This document shows positions 6,941 through 13,952 of a DNA stretch of 20,948 nt, piece by piece (the stretch's first letter is position 1; each line of letters begins with the position of its first letter). The stretch comes from a virus, in the IMG/VR virus record IMGVR_UViG_3300007734_000889, positions 1 to 20,948 of that record; one strand, written 5' to 3'. The notes beneath the pieces are model-generated. The model ran no database searches, was not told the origin of the DNA, and was given only the letters and a program-made list of their open reading frames with translations. Made by a program: the position numbers and the translations under genes.

Positions 6941-6976
6941 AATACATATATTTATATATAACCAATATATACTACT

Positions 6977-7153
6977 ATGGACAATAAAGAAGACATCTTA
7001 ACATCAGTAAAAGTAAATCAGGAGTTATTTGATACTTTTAAAATAGAATGTGTAAAGCGAAAGTTTTCACTAAATAAGCTTGTAAATCGAGCAATGGATT
7101 TATATCTTAACTCAGAAGAATTTAGAAAACAAGTTACAAATCACAATAAGTAA
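6977..7153 (+). CDS. Ribbon-helix-helix DNA-binding protein (58 aa)
   Basis: This 58-residue protein has the ribbon-helix-helix (Arc/CopG/ParD) pattern: a short strand ILTSVKVNQ (7-15), a first helix ELFDTFKIECVKRK (16-29), a Ser-Leu-Asn-Lys turn at 31-34 and a second helix LVNRAMDLYLNS (35-46). Such proteins dimerise and bind DNA operators through the strand, commonly as transcriptional repressors or type II antitoxins. The 36-base gap before it is nearly all A/T with repeated TATAT runs and could hold its own operator. Its stop abuts the start of the ART-like gene (TAAATG), so the two are almost certainly co-translated. A small regulator fused by operon to a possible toxin-fold enzyme is notable. 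Confidence 0.75.
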   Translation: MDNKEDILTSVKVNQELFDTFKIECVKRKFSLNKLVNRAMDLYLNSEEFRKQVTNHNK

Positions 7154-7987
7154 ATGGAAGATTTTTTAGAAAGTTATAAAAGAACACTAGAAGAACTTAG
7201 AAAAGAATACCCAACATACAATATATGGAGTGATAACTATTTTTTTACATTCTATGGACAGATTTTAGAAGAACAAATGCTAAATGAATTCATTACTAAA
7301 ACTATAGACATAAATAAAACCGTAGAAGAGTTAAAAAACAGATTTAGTAAAAAATTTTATAGTGTAAAAAAGGACAATGGTGATGTTATAATTTCATTTG
7401 AAAAGGGTTTAGAGAGGATTATAAATAGTCAATTTGAAAATATTGATGAAATAAATAAATTTATGGATTCATTTGGTTGGTTTTCTTCAAAAGTTAATGG
7501 GTTTAAATTTAATGAAAAAACATTAGATGCCAAAAAACAAACAGCAGATGATATTTATATTAGATATGAAGGTAAATACGATACTTACATAACCCCAAAT
7601 GAAAAATACTATTATCACTTATCTCCAGACACATCTTGGTCTCAAATAAAATCAAACGGTCTTACTCCAAAATCTAAATCTAAGTTATCATATCATCCTG
7701 AAAGAGTATATTTGATTAAAAAACATGATCCTGATGAGTTTATAGATATGGCTAAAAAATTGTTTAGTTATATTAATTCTAAAACTAAAGAATACATCAG
7801 AGACTATTATGTTTTAAGAATAGATGTAGAAGCTTTAATCAAATCTGGAAGAGATAAATTTTATAAAGATCCAAATTATATGTTAGGCATATGGACATAT
7901 GAAAATATACCTCCATCATATGTAGAAAGAATAGCTACAATAGAAGTTAACCCAAATCAAGATAAAAATATATACAATAAAATCTAA
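7154..7987 (+). CDS. Probable ADP-ribosyltransferase-fold protein (KptA/DarT-like)
   Basis: The C-terminal half (about 150-265) resembles the ADP-ribosyltransferase fold of RNA 2'-phosphotransferase (KptA) and DarT-like enzymes: YYYHLSP (152-158), a GLTP turn (169-172), a basic segment, PERVYLIKK (182-190), a YVLRIDVEAL strand (219-228) and WTYENIPPSYVERI (247-260). The N-terminal 130 residues are helical and unrecognised. By analogy, the enzyme might transfer ADP-ribose from NAD to protein or nucleic acid, or process 2'-phosphates. Phage enzymes of this fold (T4 Alt, ModA, ModB) reprogramme the host, but this one is not obviously related to them. Co-transcription with an RHH protein suggests tight regulation or a toxin-antitoxin-like pair. 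The fold call is moderate and the activity unknown. Confidence 0.5.
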   Translation: MEDFLESYKRTLEELRKEYPTYNIWSDNYFFTFYGQILEEQMLNEFITKTIDINKTVEELKNRFSKKFYSVKKDNGDVIISFEKGLERIINSQFENIDEINKFMDSFGWFSSKVNGFKFNEKTLDAKKQTADDIYIRYEGKYDTYITPNEKYYYHLSPDTSWSQIKSNGLTPKSKSKLSYHPERVYLIKKHDPDEFIDMAKKLFSYINSKTKEYIRDYYVLRIDVEALIKSGRDKFYKDPNYMLGIWTYENIPPSYVERIATIEVNPNQDKNIYNKI

Positions 7988-7999
7988 CAAATAAGTTAT

Positions 8000-9445
8000 A
8001 TGAATTCAAGTTTTGCCTATTTACCTCGAAACGAGAGGAAGAAAATTATGTTAATATGTGATGACATAAGAGTCCATAGTGGAGTAGCAACAGTCGCTCG
8101 AGAAATGGTTCTTAACACAGCCCAACATTTTAACTGGATACAAGTTGCAGGAGCAATGAATCATCCAGATAAAGGAAAAAAATTAGACATTTCAGAAGAC
8201 ACAAATGTTAACACTAAATTAAAAGATTCATCAGTAATGATTTATCCAGTAGATGGATATGGAGATCCAAATTTAATTAAAAATTTAATCAACATTGAAA
8301 AACCAGACGCAATCTTTTTAATTACAGATCCAAGATATTTTATTTGGCTGTTTCAAATCGAAAATGAAATAAGAAAAAAAATACCTATTGTTTACTTAAA
8401 CATTTGGGACAATTATCCAGCTCCAATGTACAACAGACCATACTATGAAGCATGTGATGCTTTGTTAGGCATTTCTAAACAAACTGTTAACATCAACAAA
8501 TTGGTGTTAGGAAGTAAGGTTAAAAGTAAAATAATTGAGTATGTGCCTCATGGATTAAATGAAGAAATGTTTAGACCATTTACAGATGAAGACAAGAAAA
8601 ATGATGAGTACATTAAGTTGAAAAATGAAGTGTTTAAAGGAAAAGAATATGACTTTGTTTTGTTTTTCAACTCAAGAAACATTCGCAGAAAACAAATACC
8701 TGACACTTTATTAGCGTACAAGTACTTTATAGACAAGTTGCCAGAAGAAAAAGCAAAAAGATGTGCTTTCTTACTACACACTCAACCTATAGACGACAAC
8801 GGAACTGATTTAGTTACAGTAAGTGAATTTTTATTCAACAATGACAAAAAATACAACATACATTTTACCCGTGGAATGTTTAGTCCTCAACAAATGGGTT
8901 TGTTGTACAACATGACTGATTGTCAAATTCTACTAACATCAAATGAAGGTTGGGGACTGTCATTAACTGAAGCTATCTTGTCAGGAAATCCAATTATAGC
9001 AAATGTAACAGGTGGAATGCAAGATCAAATGCGTTTTGAAAATAATGGTAAATGGATGGAATTAGACGCTGATTTTCCTTCAAACCATAATGGCACTATA
9101 AAAGACTGTGGCGACTGGGCATTTCCAGTATTTCCATCAAATAGATCAATTCAGGGTTCTCCTGTTACTCCATACATTTGGGATGATAGATGCACAGCAG
9201 AAGATGCTGCTTTACAAATTGAACAAGTGTACATGTTAAGTAAAGAAGATCGTAAAGCTAAAGGATTAAAAGGCAGAGAATGGGCATTAAGTGATGAAGC
9301 AGGATTTACTGGAGAAAAAATGGGTAAACGAATTATAAAACACTTAGACACATTATTTTCAACTTGGGAACCTAGAAGCAATTTTGAATTAATTGACATA
9401 AAAAATGTTGAAAAAAGAGTTTTAAATCATAAATTAACATATTAG
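8000..9445 (+). CDS. GT-B glycosyltransferase (GT4-like)
   Basis: This 481-residue cytosolic glycosyltransferase has two Rossmann domains. The N-terminal domain (about 14-185) begins KKIMLICDDIRVHSGVATVA, with the acceptor-side Gly-rich turn. The C-terminal donor domain (about 215-460) contains FFNSRNIRRKQIPD (222-235) and the E-x7-E signature Glu316/Glu324 in NEGWGLSLTE, followed by GNPIIANVTGGMQDQM, the usual nucleotide-sugar contact region. A retaining mechanism is expected for the GT4 group. It lies just upstream of the lysozyme and of a second GT-B gene, ahead of the large glycan block, so it may share that pathway. Donor and acceptor are unknown. The start at 8000 has GTTATATG, as at the clamp-loader gene. 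Confidence 0.88.
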   Translation: MNSSFAYLPRNERKKIMLICDDIRVHSGVATVAREMVLNTAQHFNWIQVAGAMNHPDKGKKLDISEDTNVNTKLKDSSVMIYPVDGYGDPNLIKNLINIEKPDAIFLITDPRYFIWLFQIENEIRKKIPIVYLNIWDNYPAPMYNRPYYEACDALLGISKQTVNINKLVLGSKVKSKIIEYVPHGLNEEMFRPFTDEDKKNDEYIKLKNEVFKGKEYDFVLFFNSRNIRRKQIPDTLLAYKYFIDKLPEEKAKRCAFLLHTQPIDDNGTDLVTVSEFLFNNDKKYNIHFTRGMFSPQQMGLLYNMTDCQILLTSNEGWGLSLTEAILSGNPIIANVTGGMQDQMRFENNGKWMELDADFPSNHNGTIKDCGDWAFPVFPSNRSIQGSPVTPYIWDDRCTAEDAALQIEQVYMLSKEDRKAKGLKGREWALSDEAGFTGEKMGKRIIKHLDTLFSTWEPRSNFELIDIKNVEKRVLNHKLTY

Positions 9446-9449
9446 TTTA

Positions 9450-9461
9450 AATATTTATAAT
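9450..9461 (+). promoter_or_regulatory. AATATTTATAAT motif before lysozyme
   Basis: This is an exact 12-base copy of the motif before homing endonucleases 1 and 3, ending 6 bases before the lysozyme ATG. A weak TTAACA lies 16 bases upstream of its TATAAT core. A lysis gene is expected to be expressed late, so the copy fits a late-promoter reading, though the closeness to the ATG is unusual. Confidence 0.42.
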
Positions 9462-9467
9462 AAAAAT

Positions 9468-10061
9468 ATGTTTGGAATAGATGTAAGTGTTTGGCAGGGA
9501 GTAATTGATTTTGATAAAGTTATCAAAGACAAAAAGAAACCAGAGTTCATATTTATTAAAGCGTCTCAAGGGACATCTTTAATTGATAAAAAATTAGTAA
9601 GAAATGCAACTGAAGCAAAGCGTGTTGGATTGAAGATAGGTTACTATCACTTTGTAAATTTAAACACAAAAGATGTTGTTAAGTCTGCAACAGCACAAGC
9701 ATTGCACTTTCTTAAAGCAATTCAAAATTTACCAATGAACGACTTGCCATTAGCAATAGACGTTGAAAAAGAAGAAATTGATTTAAATTCAACAGAGTTT
9801 GCATTGTTTTTAACTACATTTATTGACGTACTCAAATCAGCAGGTAGAACATATTGTATATATTCTGGCTATTATTTCTTGAACGCAAACTTACCTATTA
9901 ACCACTCATTTGGAAATGTACCATTATGGCACGCCCAATACACAGACGCAAAGTTACCACGCATAGCAAAAGGTTGGTCAAAAGTAGAGTGGTGGCAATA
10001 TTCAAGTAAAGGCAGCATAGATGGAATTAAAGGAAATGTTGATTTAAATAAAACAATATAA
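9468..10061 (+). CDS. GH25 lysozyme (endolysin)
   Basis: This is a glycoside hydrolase family 25 muramidase that cleaves the beta-1,4 bond between N-acetylmuramic acid and N-acetylglucosamine. The whole 197-residue chain is the catalytic domain: GIDVSVWQG (3-11) with Asp5, FIKASQGTS (29-37), IGYYHFVN (57-64), AIDVEKE (96-102) with the Asp98/Glu100 pair, IYSGYYFLN, LWHAQYTD, and WWQYSSKGSIDGIKGNVDLN near the end. There is no signal peptide or wall-binding domain, so release would need a holin, which I do not see here. The start is fixed because the conserved GIDVS strand begins at residue 3. It is flanked by glycosyltransferase genes on both sides rather than by other lysis genes. Confidence 0.93.
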   Translation: MFGIDVSVWQGVIDFDKVIKDKKKPEFIFIKASQGTSLIDKKLVRNATEAKRVGLKIGYYHFVNLNTKDVVKSATAQALHFLKAIQNLPMNDLPLAIDVEKEEIDLNSTEFALFLTTFIDVLKSAGRTYCIYSGYYFLNANLPINHSFGNVPLWHAQYTDAKLPRIAKGWSKVEWWQYSSKGSIDGIKGNVDLNKTI

Positions 10062-10070
10062 AAAATAAAT

Positions 10071-10601
10071 ATGAGTAAAAATAGTTGTGTAATTTACGCC
10101 CCAATAGATACTTTATCGGGGTATGGGTCTAGAGCTCGTGATACTGTAAAATCTATCATAGAACTAAAAAAAGACGAATGGGATATTAAACTAATTTCTT
10201 GCCCTTGGGGCAACACACCATCCGGTTTTATTAATGAAAATCCAGAATGGCATTTTTTAATTAAACACATGTTAACTCATCAGTTAAATTATCAACCAGA
10301 CATTTTTATTTGGATAACTATTCCACCAGAATTTCAAAAAGCAGGAAAATACAACATTGGCATAACAGCTGGTTTAGAAACAAACATCATTCCAGGAGAT
10401 TGGATTGAAGGAGTAAACAGAATGGACTTAGTATTAGTGTCGTCTGAACATTCTAAAAAAGCATTTCTCAATTCTAAATTTCAGAAAATAAATGATAAAA
10501 CAAAACAAGTTGAATCATTATTAGAAATTAAAACACCTGTAGAAGTCATATTTGAAGGAGTTTCAACTGAAGTATATCAACATATAGAATGGATTAATTA
10601 A
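10071..10601 (+). CDS. GT-B glycosyltransferase, N-terminal half of a split gene
   Basis: These 176 residues form only the acceptor-side Rossmann domain of a GT-B enzyme: SCVIYAPIDTLSGYGSRARD (5-24), a QPDIFIWITIPPEF segment, NIGITAGLETNIIPGDW, then LVLVSSEHSKKAF and VIFEGVSTEVY close to the end. The donor domain is missing and is encoded by the next gene at 10647, in the same reading frame after 45 bases holding two in-frame stops (TAA at 10599 and 10632). The two products together equal one normal GT4-like protein. Either they assemble as two subunits, or the gene has been inactivated. It starts 9 bases after the lysozyme. Confidence 0.75.
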   Translation: MSKNSCVIYAPIDTLSGYGSRARDTVKSIIELKKDEWDIKLISCPWGNTPSGFINENPEWHFLIKHMLTHQLNYQPDIFIWITIPPEFQKAGKYNIGITAGLETNIIPGDWIEGVNRMDLVLVSSEHSKKAFLNSKFQKINDKTKQVESLLEIKTPVEVIFEGVSTEVYQHIEWIN

Positions 10602-10646
10602 TGTATCTTTAATTTATCCTTACATATTAAATAAAAAATAAAATTT

Positions 10647-11441
10647 ATGAAACAAGTAAAAAAAACAGACAGTAAAATATACCAATCACTACAAAAGATT
10701 CCTGAGGGATTTTGTTATTTATTTTGTGGAATGTGGTTACAAGGAGATTTAGGTGAAGATAGAAAAAATGTAGGCTTGTTAGTTAAAGGATTTTTAGAAA
10801 CGTTTAAAAATAAAAAACACAAACCTGCTCTTCTTTTAAAAACATCAATGGTCGGACCATCTTACATAGACAGAGATGAAATTATAAAAAGAATTAATCA
10901 AATCAAAAGTACAGTTAATGGATATGATTTGCCTAACATATATTTGTTACATGGTGAATTTACAGACGGAGAGATGAATGAAATATACAATCATCCAAAA
11001 GTAAAAGCAATGGTTTCATTAACTAAAGGTGAAGGATTTGGAAGACCATTACTTGAATTTACCCAAAGTAAAAAACCAATTATAGCAACTAATTGGAGTG
11101 GTCACTTAGACTTTTTAAACCCAGAATTTACCGTTTTAATTAATGGAACTTTAACAAACGTCCATCCAAGTGCCGCTAATCAATATTTAATAAAAGAAGC
11201 ACAATGGTTTTCACCTGATGCTGGTCAAATAGGATATTGGTTAAAAGAAATGTATGAAAATTATAAAGATTACATTATTAAAGGTAAACGTCAAGGATTT
11301 TATTGTAAAACAAATTTCTCATTTGAAAAAATGACTGAGAAAATGGCTGAACATTTAAAAAGAATTCCTGAATTTCCAAAACAAATAGCACTTAAACTAC
11401 CTCAACTTAAAAAAATTGAATTACCAAAAAATATAAAATGA
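10647..11441 (+). CDS. GT-B glycosyltransferase, C-terminal half of a split gene
   Basis: This 264-residue protein is the nucleotide-sugar-binding half of a GT4-like enzyme: FCYLFCGMWLQGDLGEDRKN (22-41), ALLLKTSMVGP, IYLLHGEFTDGEMNEIYN, and the E-x7-E motif Glu129/Glu137 in KGEGFGRPLLEF, followed by KKPIIATNWSGHLDFL. The N-terminal domain is the preceding gene, in the same frame. It has its own plausible start (AAATTTATG), so separate translation and reassembly are possible. The motif region is intact, which argues against old decay. The TGA stop overlaps the next start (ATGA). A role with the GT-B gene at 8000 and the downstream glycan genes is inferred. Confidence 0.8.
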   Translation: MKQVKKTDSKIYQSLQKIPEGFCYLFCGMWLQGDLGEDRKNVGLLVKGFLETFKNKKHKPALLLKTSMVGPSYIDRDEIIKRINQIKSTVNGYDLPNIYLLHGEFTDGEMNEIYNHPKVKAMVSLTKGEGFGRPLLEFTQSKKPIIATNWSGHLDFLNPEFTVLINGTLTNVHPSAANQYLIKEAQWFSPDAGQIGYWLKEMYENYKDYIIKGKRQGFYCKTNFSFEKMTEKMAEHLKRIPEFPKQIALKLPQLKKIELPKNIK

Positions 11442-11899
11442 CAGACAACTTAATTATATGTCCTCACTGTGAAAGTGACGCATGCTATGTAACAGAAAAT
11501 TCTCCAACCGTTAAAACATACTCATGTTTTGGATGTGGATTTACAAGTAACTCTTTAATGAAAGAAGGAGAGGAATTTTACACTCAACAACTAGAAGTGT
11601 TACCTGAACTGTATAAAGATGTAGTGTTTAAAGATGAAGATGGTTTAATTTGGATGCCTACAACAGTAAACCTACCTCAAAACGGAATGGTGTTTTACAA
11701 CGGTACAAGTAAAGAAAATGCTAAATGGGCAGCAGTGAAAGCAGTAGAAGTAACAGAGGAAGAAAAAGAAAAGTACCCAATCAAAAATAAGCCAGGCGAA
11801 TTTTATCAGTGGAGAATGGACATGACAACTATGAAGCCTTTTGAAATGAAGGATTTTATGAGTGCTTTAGAATATATAAATGTATTTAACAACTTGTGA
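11438..11899 (+). CDS. Zinc-ribbon protein of unknown function
   Basis: Residues 1-40 form a zinc ribbon: CPHC (Cys8, Cys11) and CFGC (Cys30, Cys33) around a short loop (TVKTYS). The rest is an unrecognised acidic domain with several Trp residues (MVFYNGTSKENAKW, FYQWRMDMTTMKPFE), length 153 in all. Such small ribbon proteins in phages can bind nucleic acid or proteins, but no function is assignable. Its ATG lies in the stop of the glycosyltransferase before it. The stop falls inside a 12-base tandem repeat that marks the border with homing endonuclease 3. Confidence 0.75.
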   Translation: MTDNLIICPHCESDACYVTENSPTVKTYSCFGCGFTSNSLMKEGEEFYTQQLEVLPELYKDVVFKDEDGLIWMPTTVNLPQNGMVFYNGTSKENAKWAAVKAVEVTEEEKEKYPIKNKPGEFYQWRMDMTTMKPFEMKDFMSALEYINVFNNL

Positions 11900-11917
11900 T
11901 CTTTTTTGTGATCTTTA
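11894..11917 (+). repeat. 12-base tandem direct repeat at homing-endonuclease border
   Basis: TTGTGATCTTTT (11894-11905) is followed at once by TTGTGATCTTTA (11906-11917), identical in 11 of 12 bases. The first copy contains the TGA stop of the zinc-ribbon gene. It sits exactly at the 5' edge of the third homing endonuclease region, so it may be a scar of insertion or repair, or simple slippage. Confidence 0.6.
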
Positions 11918-11927
11918 TAAAATCTAT

Positions 11928-11939
11928 AATATTTATAAT
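11928..11939 (+). promoter_or_regulatory. AATATTTATAAT motif before homing endonuclease 3
   Basis: This is an exact copy of the motif before the starts at 1904 and 9468, ending 2 bases before the ATG at 11942. Its presence is one reason to take 11942, not a later codon, as the original start of the endonuclease gene. Confidence 0.42.
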
Positions 11940-11941
11940 CG

Positions 11942-12088
11942 ATGGGAAGAATTAAAAAATATCTAACACCTGAAGAAAAACAGGCAGCTAAGACTAGTGC
12001 TTCTAAAAAATATTATTGGAAAAATAAAGAACAAGAAGATGAAAAAGCAAAACAGCGGTACAATAAAAAAAGAATGTCAAACTTGTAA
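11942..12088 (+). pseudogene. N-terminal fragment of frameshifted homing endonuclease 3 (48 aa)
   Basis: The frame from the ATG at 11942 gives 48 residues: MGRIKKYLTPEEKQAAK, then SKKYYWKNKEQ and KAKQRYNKKR. To my recollection, this kind of basic helical leader occurs at the start of phage homing-endonuclease proteins. It ends at TAA 12086-12088, but at the seven-A run 12065-12071 removal of one A (a +1 shift) would join it to the frame encoding the zinc-finger and nuclease domains. So the gene is broken by a one-base indel, is read by ribosomal slippage, or contains a homopolymer sequencing error. A genuinely separate 48-residue peptide is less likely. Confidence 0.55.
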
Positions 12089-12728
12089 TGTAGGATTTAT
12101 TTCTTTTTTAAGTGATGAAAGAAAATTTTGTAGTAGAAAATGTTTTGAAAGAAGAAGAAAAAATTCTATATGTAAAGGATGTGGTATAGAATTTTATATT
12201 CCTGGAGAAACAAATATGAAATATCATGATAAAGAATGTTATCATAGAAATGGAAATAAAGGAACATTTAAAAAAGGACATAAAATAAATCAAAATAAAA
12301 CTCATTCTGAAGAGACTAAACAAAAAATAAGTAAAGCTCATTTTGGAAAGAAAATATCTGAAGAGACTAAAATAAAAATGTCTCAAACTGCTATAAAAAA
12401 TTCTCATAATCATAACACCCAGAAATATGGAAAATGGTCACCTAATTATAACATAATAGCTTGTAAAATTATAGAGGAATATGGAAAAAATAATGGATAC
12501 AGCTTTCAACATGCTTTAAATGGAGGAGAATTTCATATAAAAGAATTAGGATATTGGATAGATGGTTATGATAAAGAAAAAAATATAGTTATAGAATATT
12601 TAGAAAAATACCATTTAAATCCTAAACGAATAGAAAAAGATAAAAGAAGAAGAGAAGAAATTATTAAAATTTTGAAACCTAAATTTATTTTTATATATTT
12701 TGATAATAAAATAGAAATATGGGAATAG
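11997..12728 (+). CDS. Homing endonuclease 3 main frame: zinc fingers, NUMOD3, PD-(D/E)xK-like nuclease
   Basis: This frame is open from a GTG at 11997 (first ATG 12039), but the first 20 or so residues overlap the other-frame fragment and are low-complexity Lys/Asn, so authentic sequence probably begins near 12072. The domains in order are paired Cys clusters CQTC, CSRKC, CKGC and HDKEC (12075-12245), probable treble-clef zinc fingers; NUMOD3 repeats HSEETKQKISKAHFGKK and SEETKIKMSQ (about 12300-12390); and a nuclease-like C-terminus (GEFHIKELGYWIDGYDKEKN, IVIEYLEKYH). Relatives usually read IEYDEKHH, so the catalytic region may be degenerate. The last 10 bases overlap the GT2 gene at 12719. 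Codons are strongly A/T-ending. Confidence 0.72.
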   Translation: MLLKNIIGKIKNKKMKKQNSGTIKKECQTCNVGFISFLSDERKFCSRKCFERRRKNSICKGCGIEFYIPGETNMKYHDKECYHRNGNKGTFKKGHKINQNKTHSEETKQKISKAHFGKKISEETKIKMSQTAIKNSHNHNTQKYGKWSPNYNIIACKIIEEYGKNNGYSFQHALNGGEFHIKELGYWIDGYDKEKNIVIEYLEKYHLNPKRIEKDKRRREEIIKILKPKFIFIYFDNKIEIWE

Positions 12729-13345
12729 TTATATCATACGGGATTACAGTTTGTAATGAATTTACAGAAATTCAACATTTATTAGGTTTTCTACTTAATG
12801 TTAAACGTGAAGAAGATGAAATTGTTATTTTATATGATGAAGCTAATGGTGACTCTTCAATAGAAGAATATTTAAGAGCTAATTCAATTAATAAAGGATT
12901 TGTTTGGCATAAAGCTAAATTTGACAGACATTTTGCAAATTGGAAAAATAAATTAAACAGTTTGTGTAGTGGAGATTATATTTTTAACATAGATGCTGAT
13001 GAAATTCCACACTCACACTTAATTGAAAATCTACCATTTATTTTAGAAAATAATAAATCAGACATTCTTTTAGTCCCAAGAGTAAACACAGTTGAAGGAA
13101 TTACTGACCAACATGTTAAAATATGGGGTTGGAAGAAAAATGAAAAAGGATGGTTACAATGGCCAGATCATCAGTGGAGAATTTATAAAAATACTCCTGA
13201 AATTAAATGGATAAACAAACTACATGAAGTTTTAGATGGATATAAAAGTTATGCTTATTTGCCTGAGTTAGAAGAATATGCTTTATATCATCCAAAAAGC
13301 ATTCAAAAACAAGAAAAACAAAATGGCTATTATGCAACTTTATAA
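12719..13345 (+). CDS. GT2-type glycosyltransferase (GT-A fold)
   Basis: This 208-residue GT-A enzyme has an opening strand and Asn-Glu turn ISYGITVCNEFTEI (5-18), the DEIVILYDEANGD segment, then the DxD-type metal and nucleotide site NIDADEIPHSHL (90-101). WRIYKN and IKWINKLHE follow, a pattern seen in LPS-type GT2 enzymes. At about 210 residues it is short, but the core is complete. It is the first gene of the dense glycan block, its start overlaps the end of homing endonuclease 3 by 10 bases, and its end overlaps the FkbM gene. Its 5' two thirds use more C-ending codons than the genes that follow. Donor and acceptor are unknown. Confidence 0.82.
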   Translation: MGIVISYGITVCNEFTEIQHLLGFLLNVKREEDEIVILYDEANGDSSIEEYLRANSINKGFVWHKAKFDRHFANWKNKLNSLCSGDYIFNIDADEIPHSHLIENLPFILENNKSDILLVPRVNTVEGITDQHVKIWGWKKNEKGWLQWPDHQWRIYKNTPEIKWINKLHEVLDGYKSYAYLPELEEYALYHPKSIQKQEKQNGYYATL

Positions 13346-13952
13346 AATAACAAAACATTTCTATCCTGATAGAATATTGGATATAGGAGCTAATATAGGA
13401 CAATTCCATATATTGGCTAAAAATGAATTTCCATCAAGCTTTATTTTTTCAATTGAAGCTAGTAAAGAATGTGAAGTATTGTTAAAAACAATAACTGACA
13501 ATTATTATATAGGAATGTTAGCAAAAGATAACTCTGAATATAAATTTTACAAAACAAAAGAAAATCCAACAAGTACAGGAAATTCATTTTATAGAGAACT
13601 TACTCAATTTTATTCAGATGATAAATTAGATATTGTAAATGAAAAAGGAATCATGTTAGATGATTTATTTGAACAAGAATCTGAGTTTGATTTAATTAAA
13701 ATAGATACACAAGGTTCTGAATTAGATATTATTACTGGTGGTATTAATTTATGTAGTAAAGCTAAAGGAATATTATTGGAAGTATCATTAAATGAATATA
13801 ATGAAAATTCTCCTTTATATGATGAAGTAATAACGTACATGGAAAAAATAGGATTTAAATCTAAAGAAATATTAGACGAACAACATAATCATGGATCACA
13901 TCAACAAGATATACTTTTTATAAATGAAAAATTTAATAATAGGAGCAATTAG
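13323..13952 (+). CDS. FkbM-family SAM-dependent methyltransferase
   Basis: This is a class I methyltransferase of the FkbM type, most of which O-methylate sugars or natural products. It shows the SAM-binding motif ILDIGANIGQ (18-27 from the chosen start), FSIEAS (the acidic residue for the ribose) and the family's DLIKIDTQGSELDIITGG motif near the middle. The length of 209 residues is typical. I chose the ATG at 13323 (MAIMQLYK) because the extension to an ATG at 13278 is Lys/Asn-rich and lies wholly inside the preceding gene. It overlaps the previous stop by 23 bases and the next start by 29. It probably methylates the glycan made by the neighbouring transferases. Confidence 0.85.
   Translation: MAIMQLYKITKHFYPDRILDIGANIGQFHILAKNEFPSSFIFSIEASKECEVLLKTITDNYYIGMLAKDNSEYKFYKTKENPTSTGNSFYRELTQFYSDDKLDIVNEKGIMLDDLFEQESEFDLIKIDTQGSELDIITGGINLCSKAKGILLEVSLNEYNENSPLYDEVITYMEKIGFKSKEILDEQHNHGSHQQDILFINEKFNNRSN

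Noticed and set aside
6941-6976. RHH operator palindrome in the gap before the small regulator
   Set aside because: Only low-complexity TATAT runs are visible and no clear inverted repeat could be defined.
13278-13322. Upstream in-frame ATG for the FkbM methyltransferase
   Set aside because: The 15-residue extension is Lys/Asn-rich and comes from out-of-frame reading of the GT2 gene; the domain begins after 13323.
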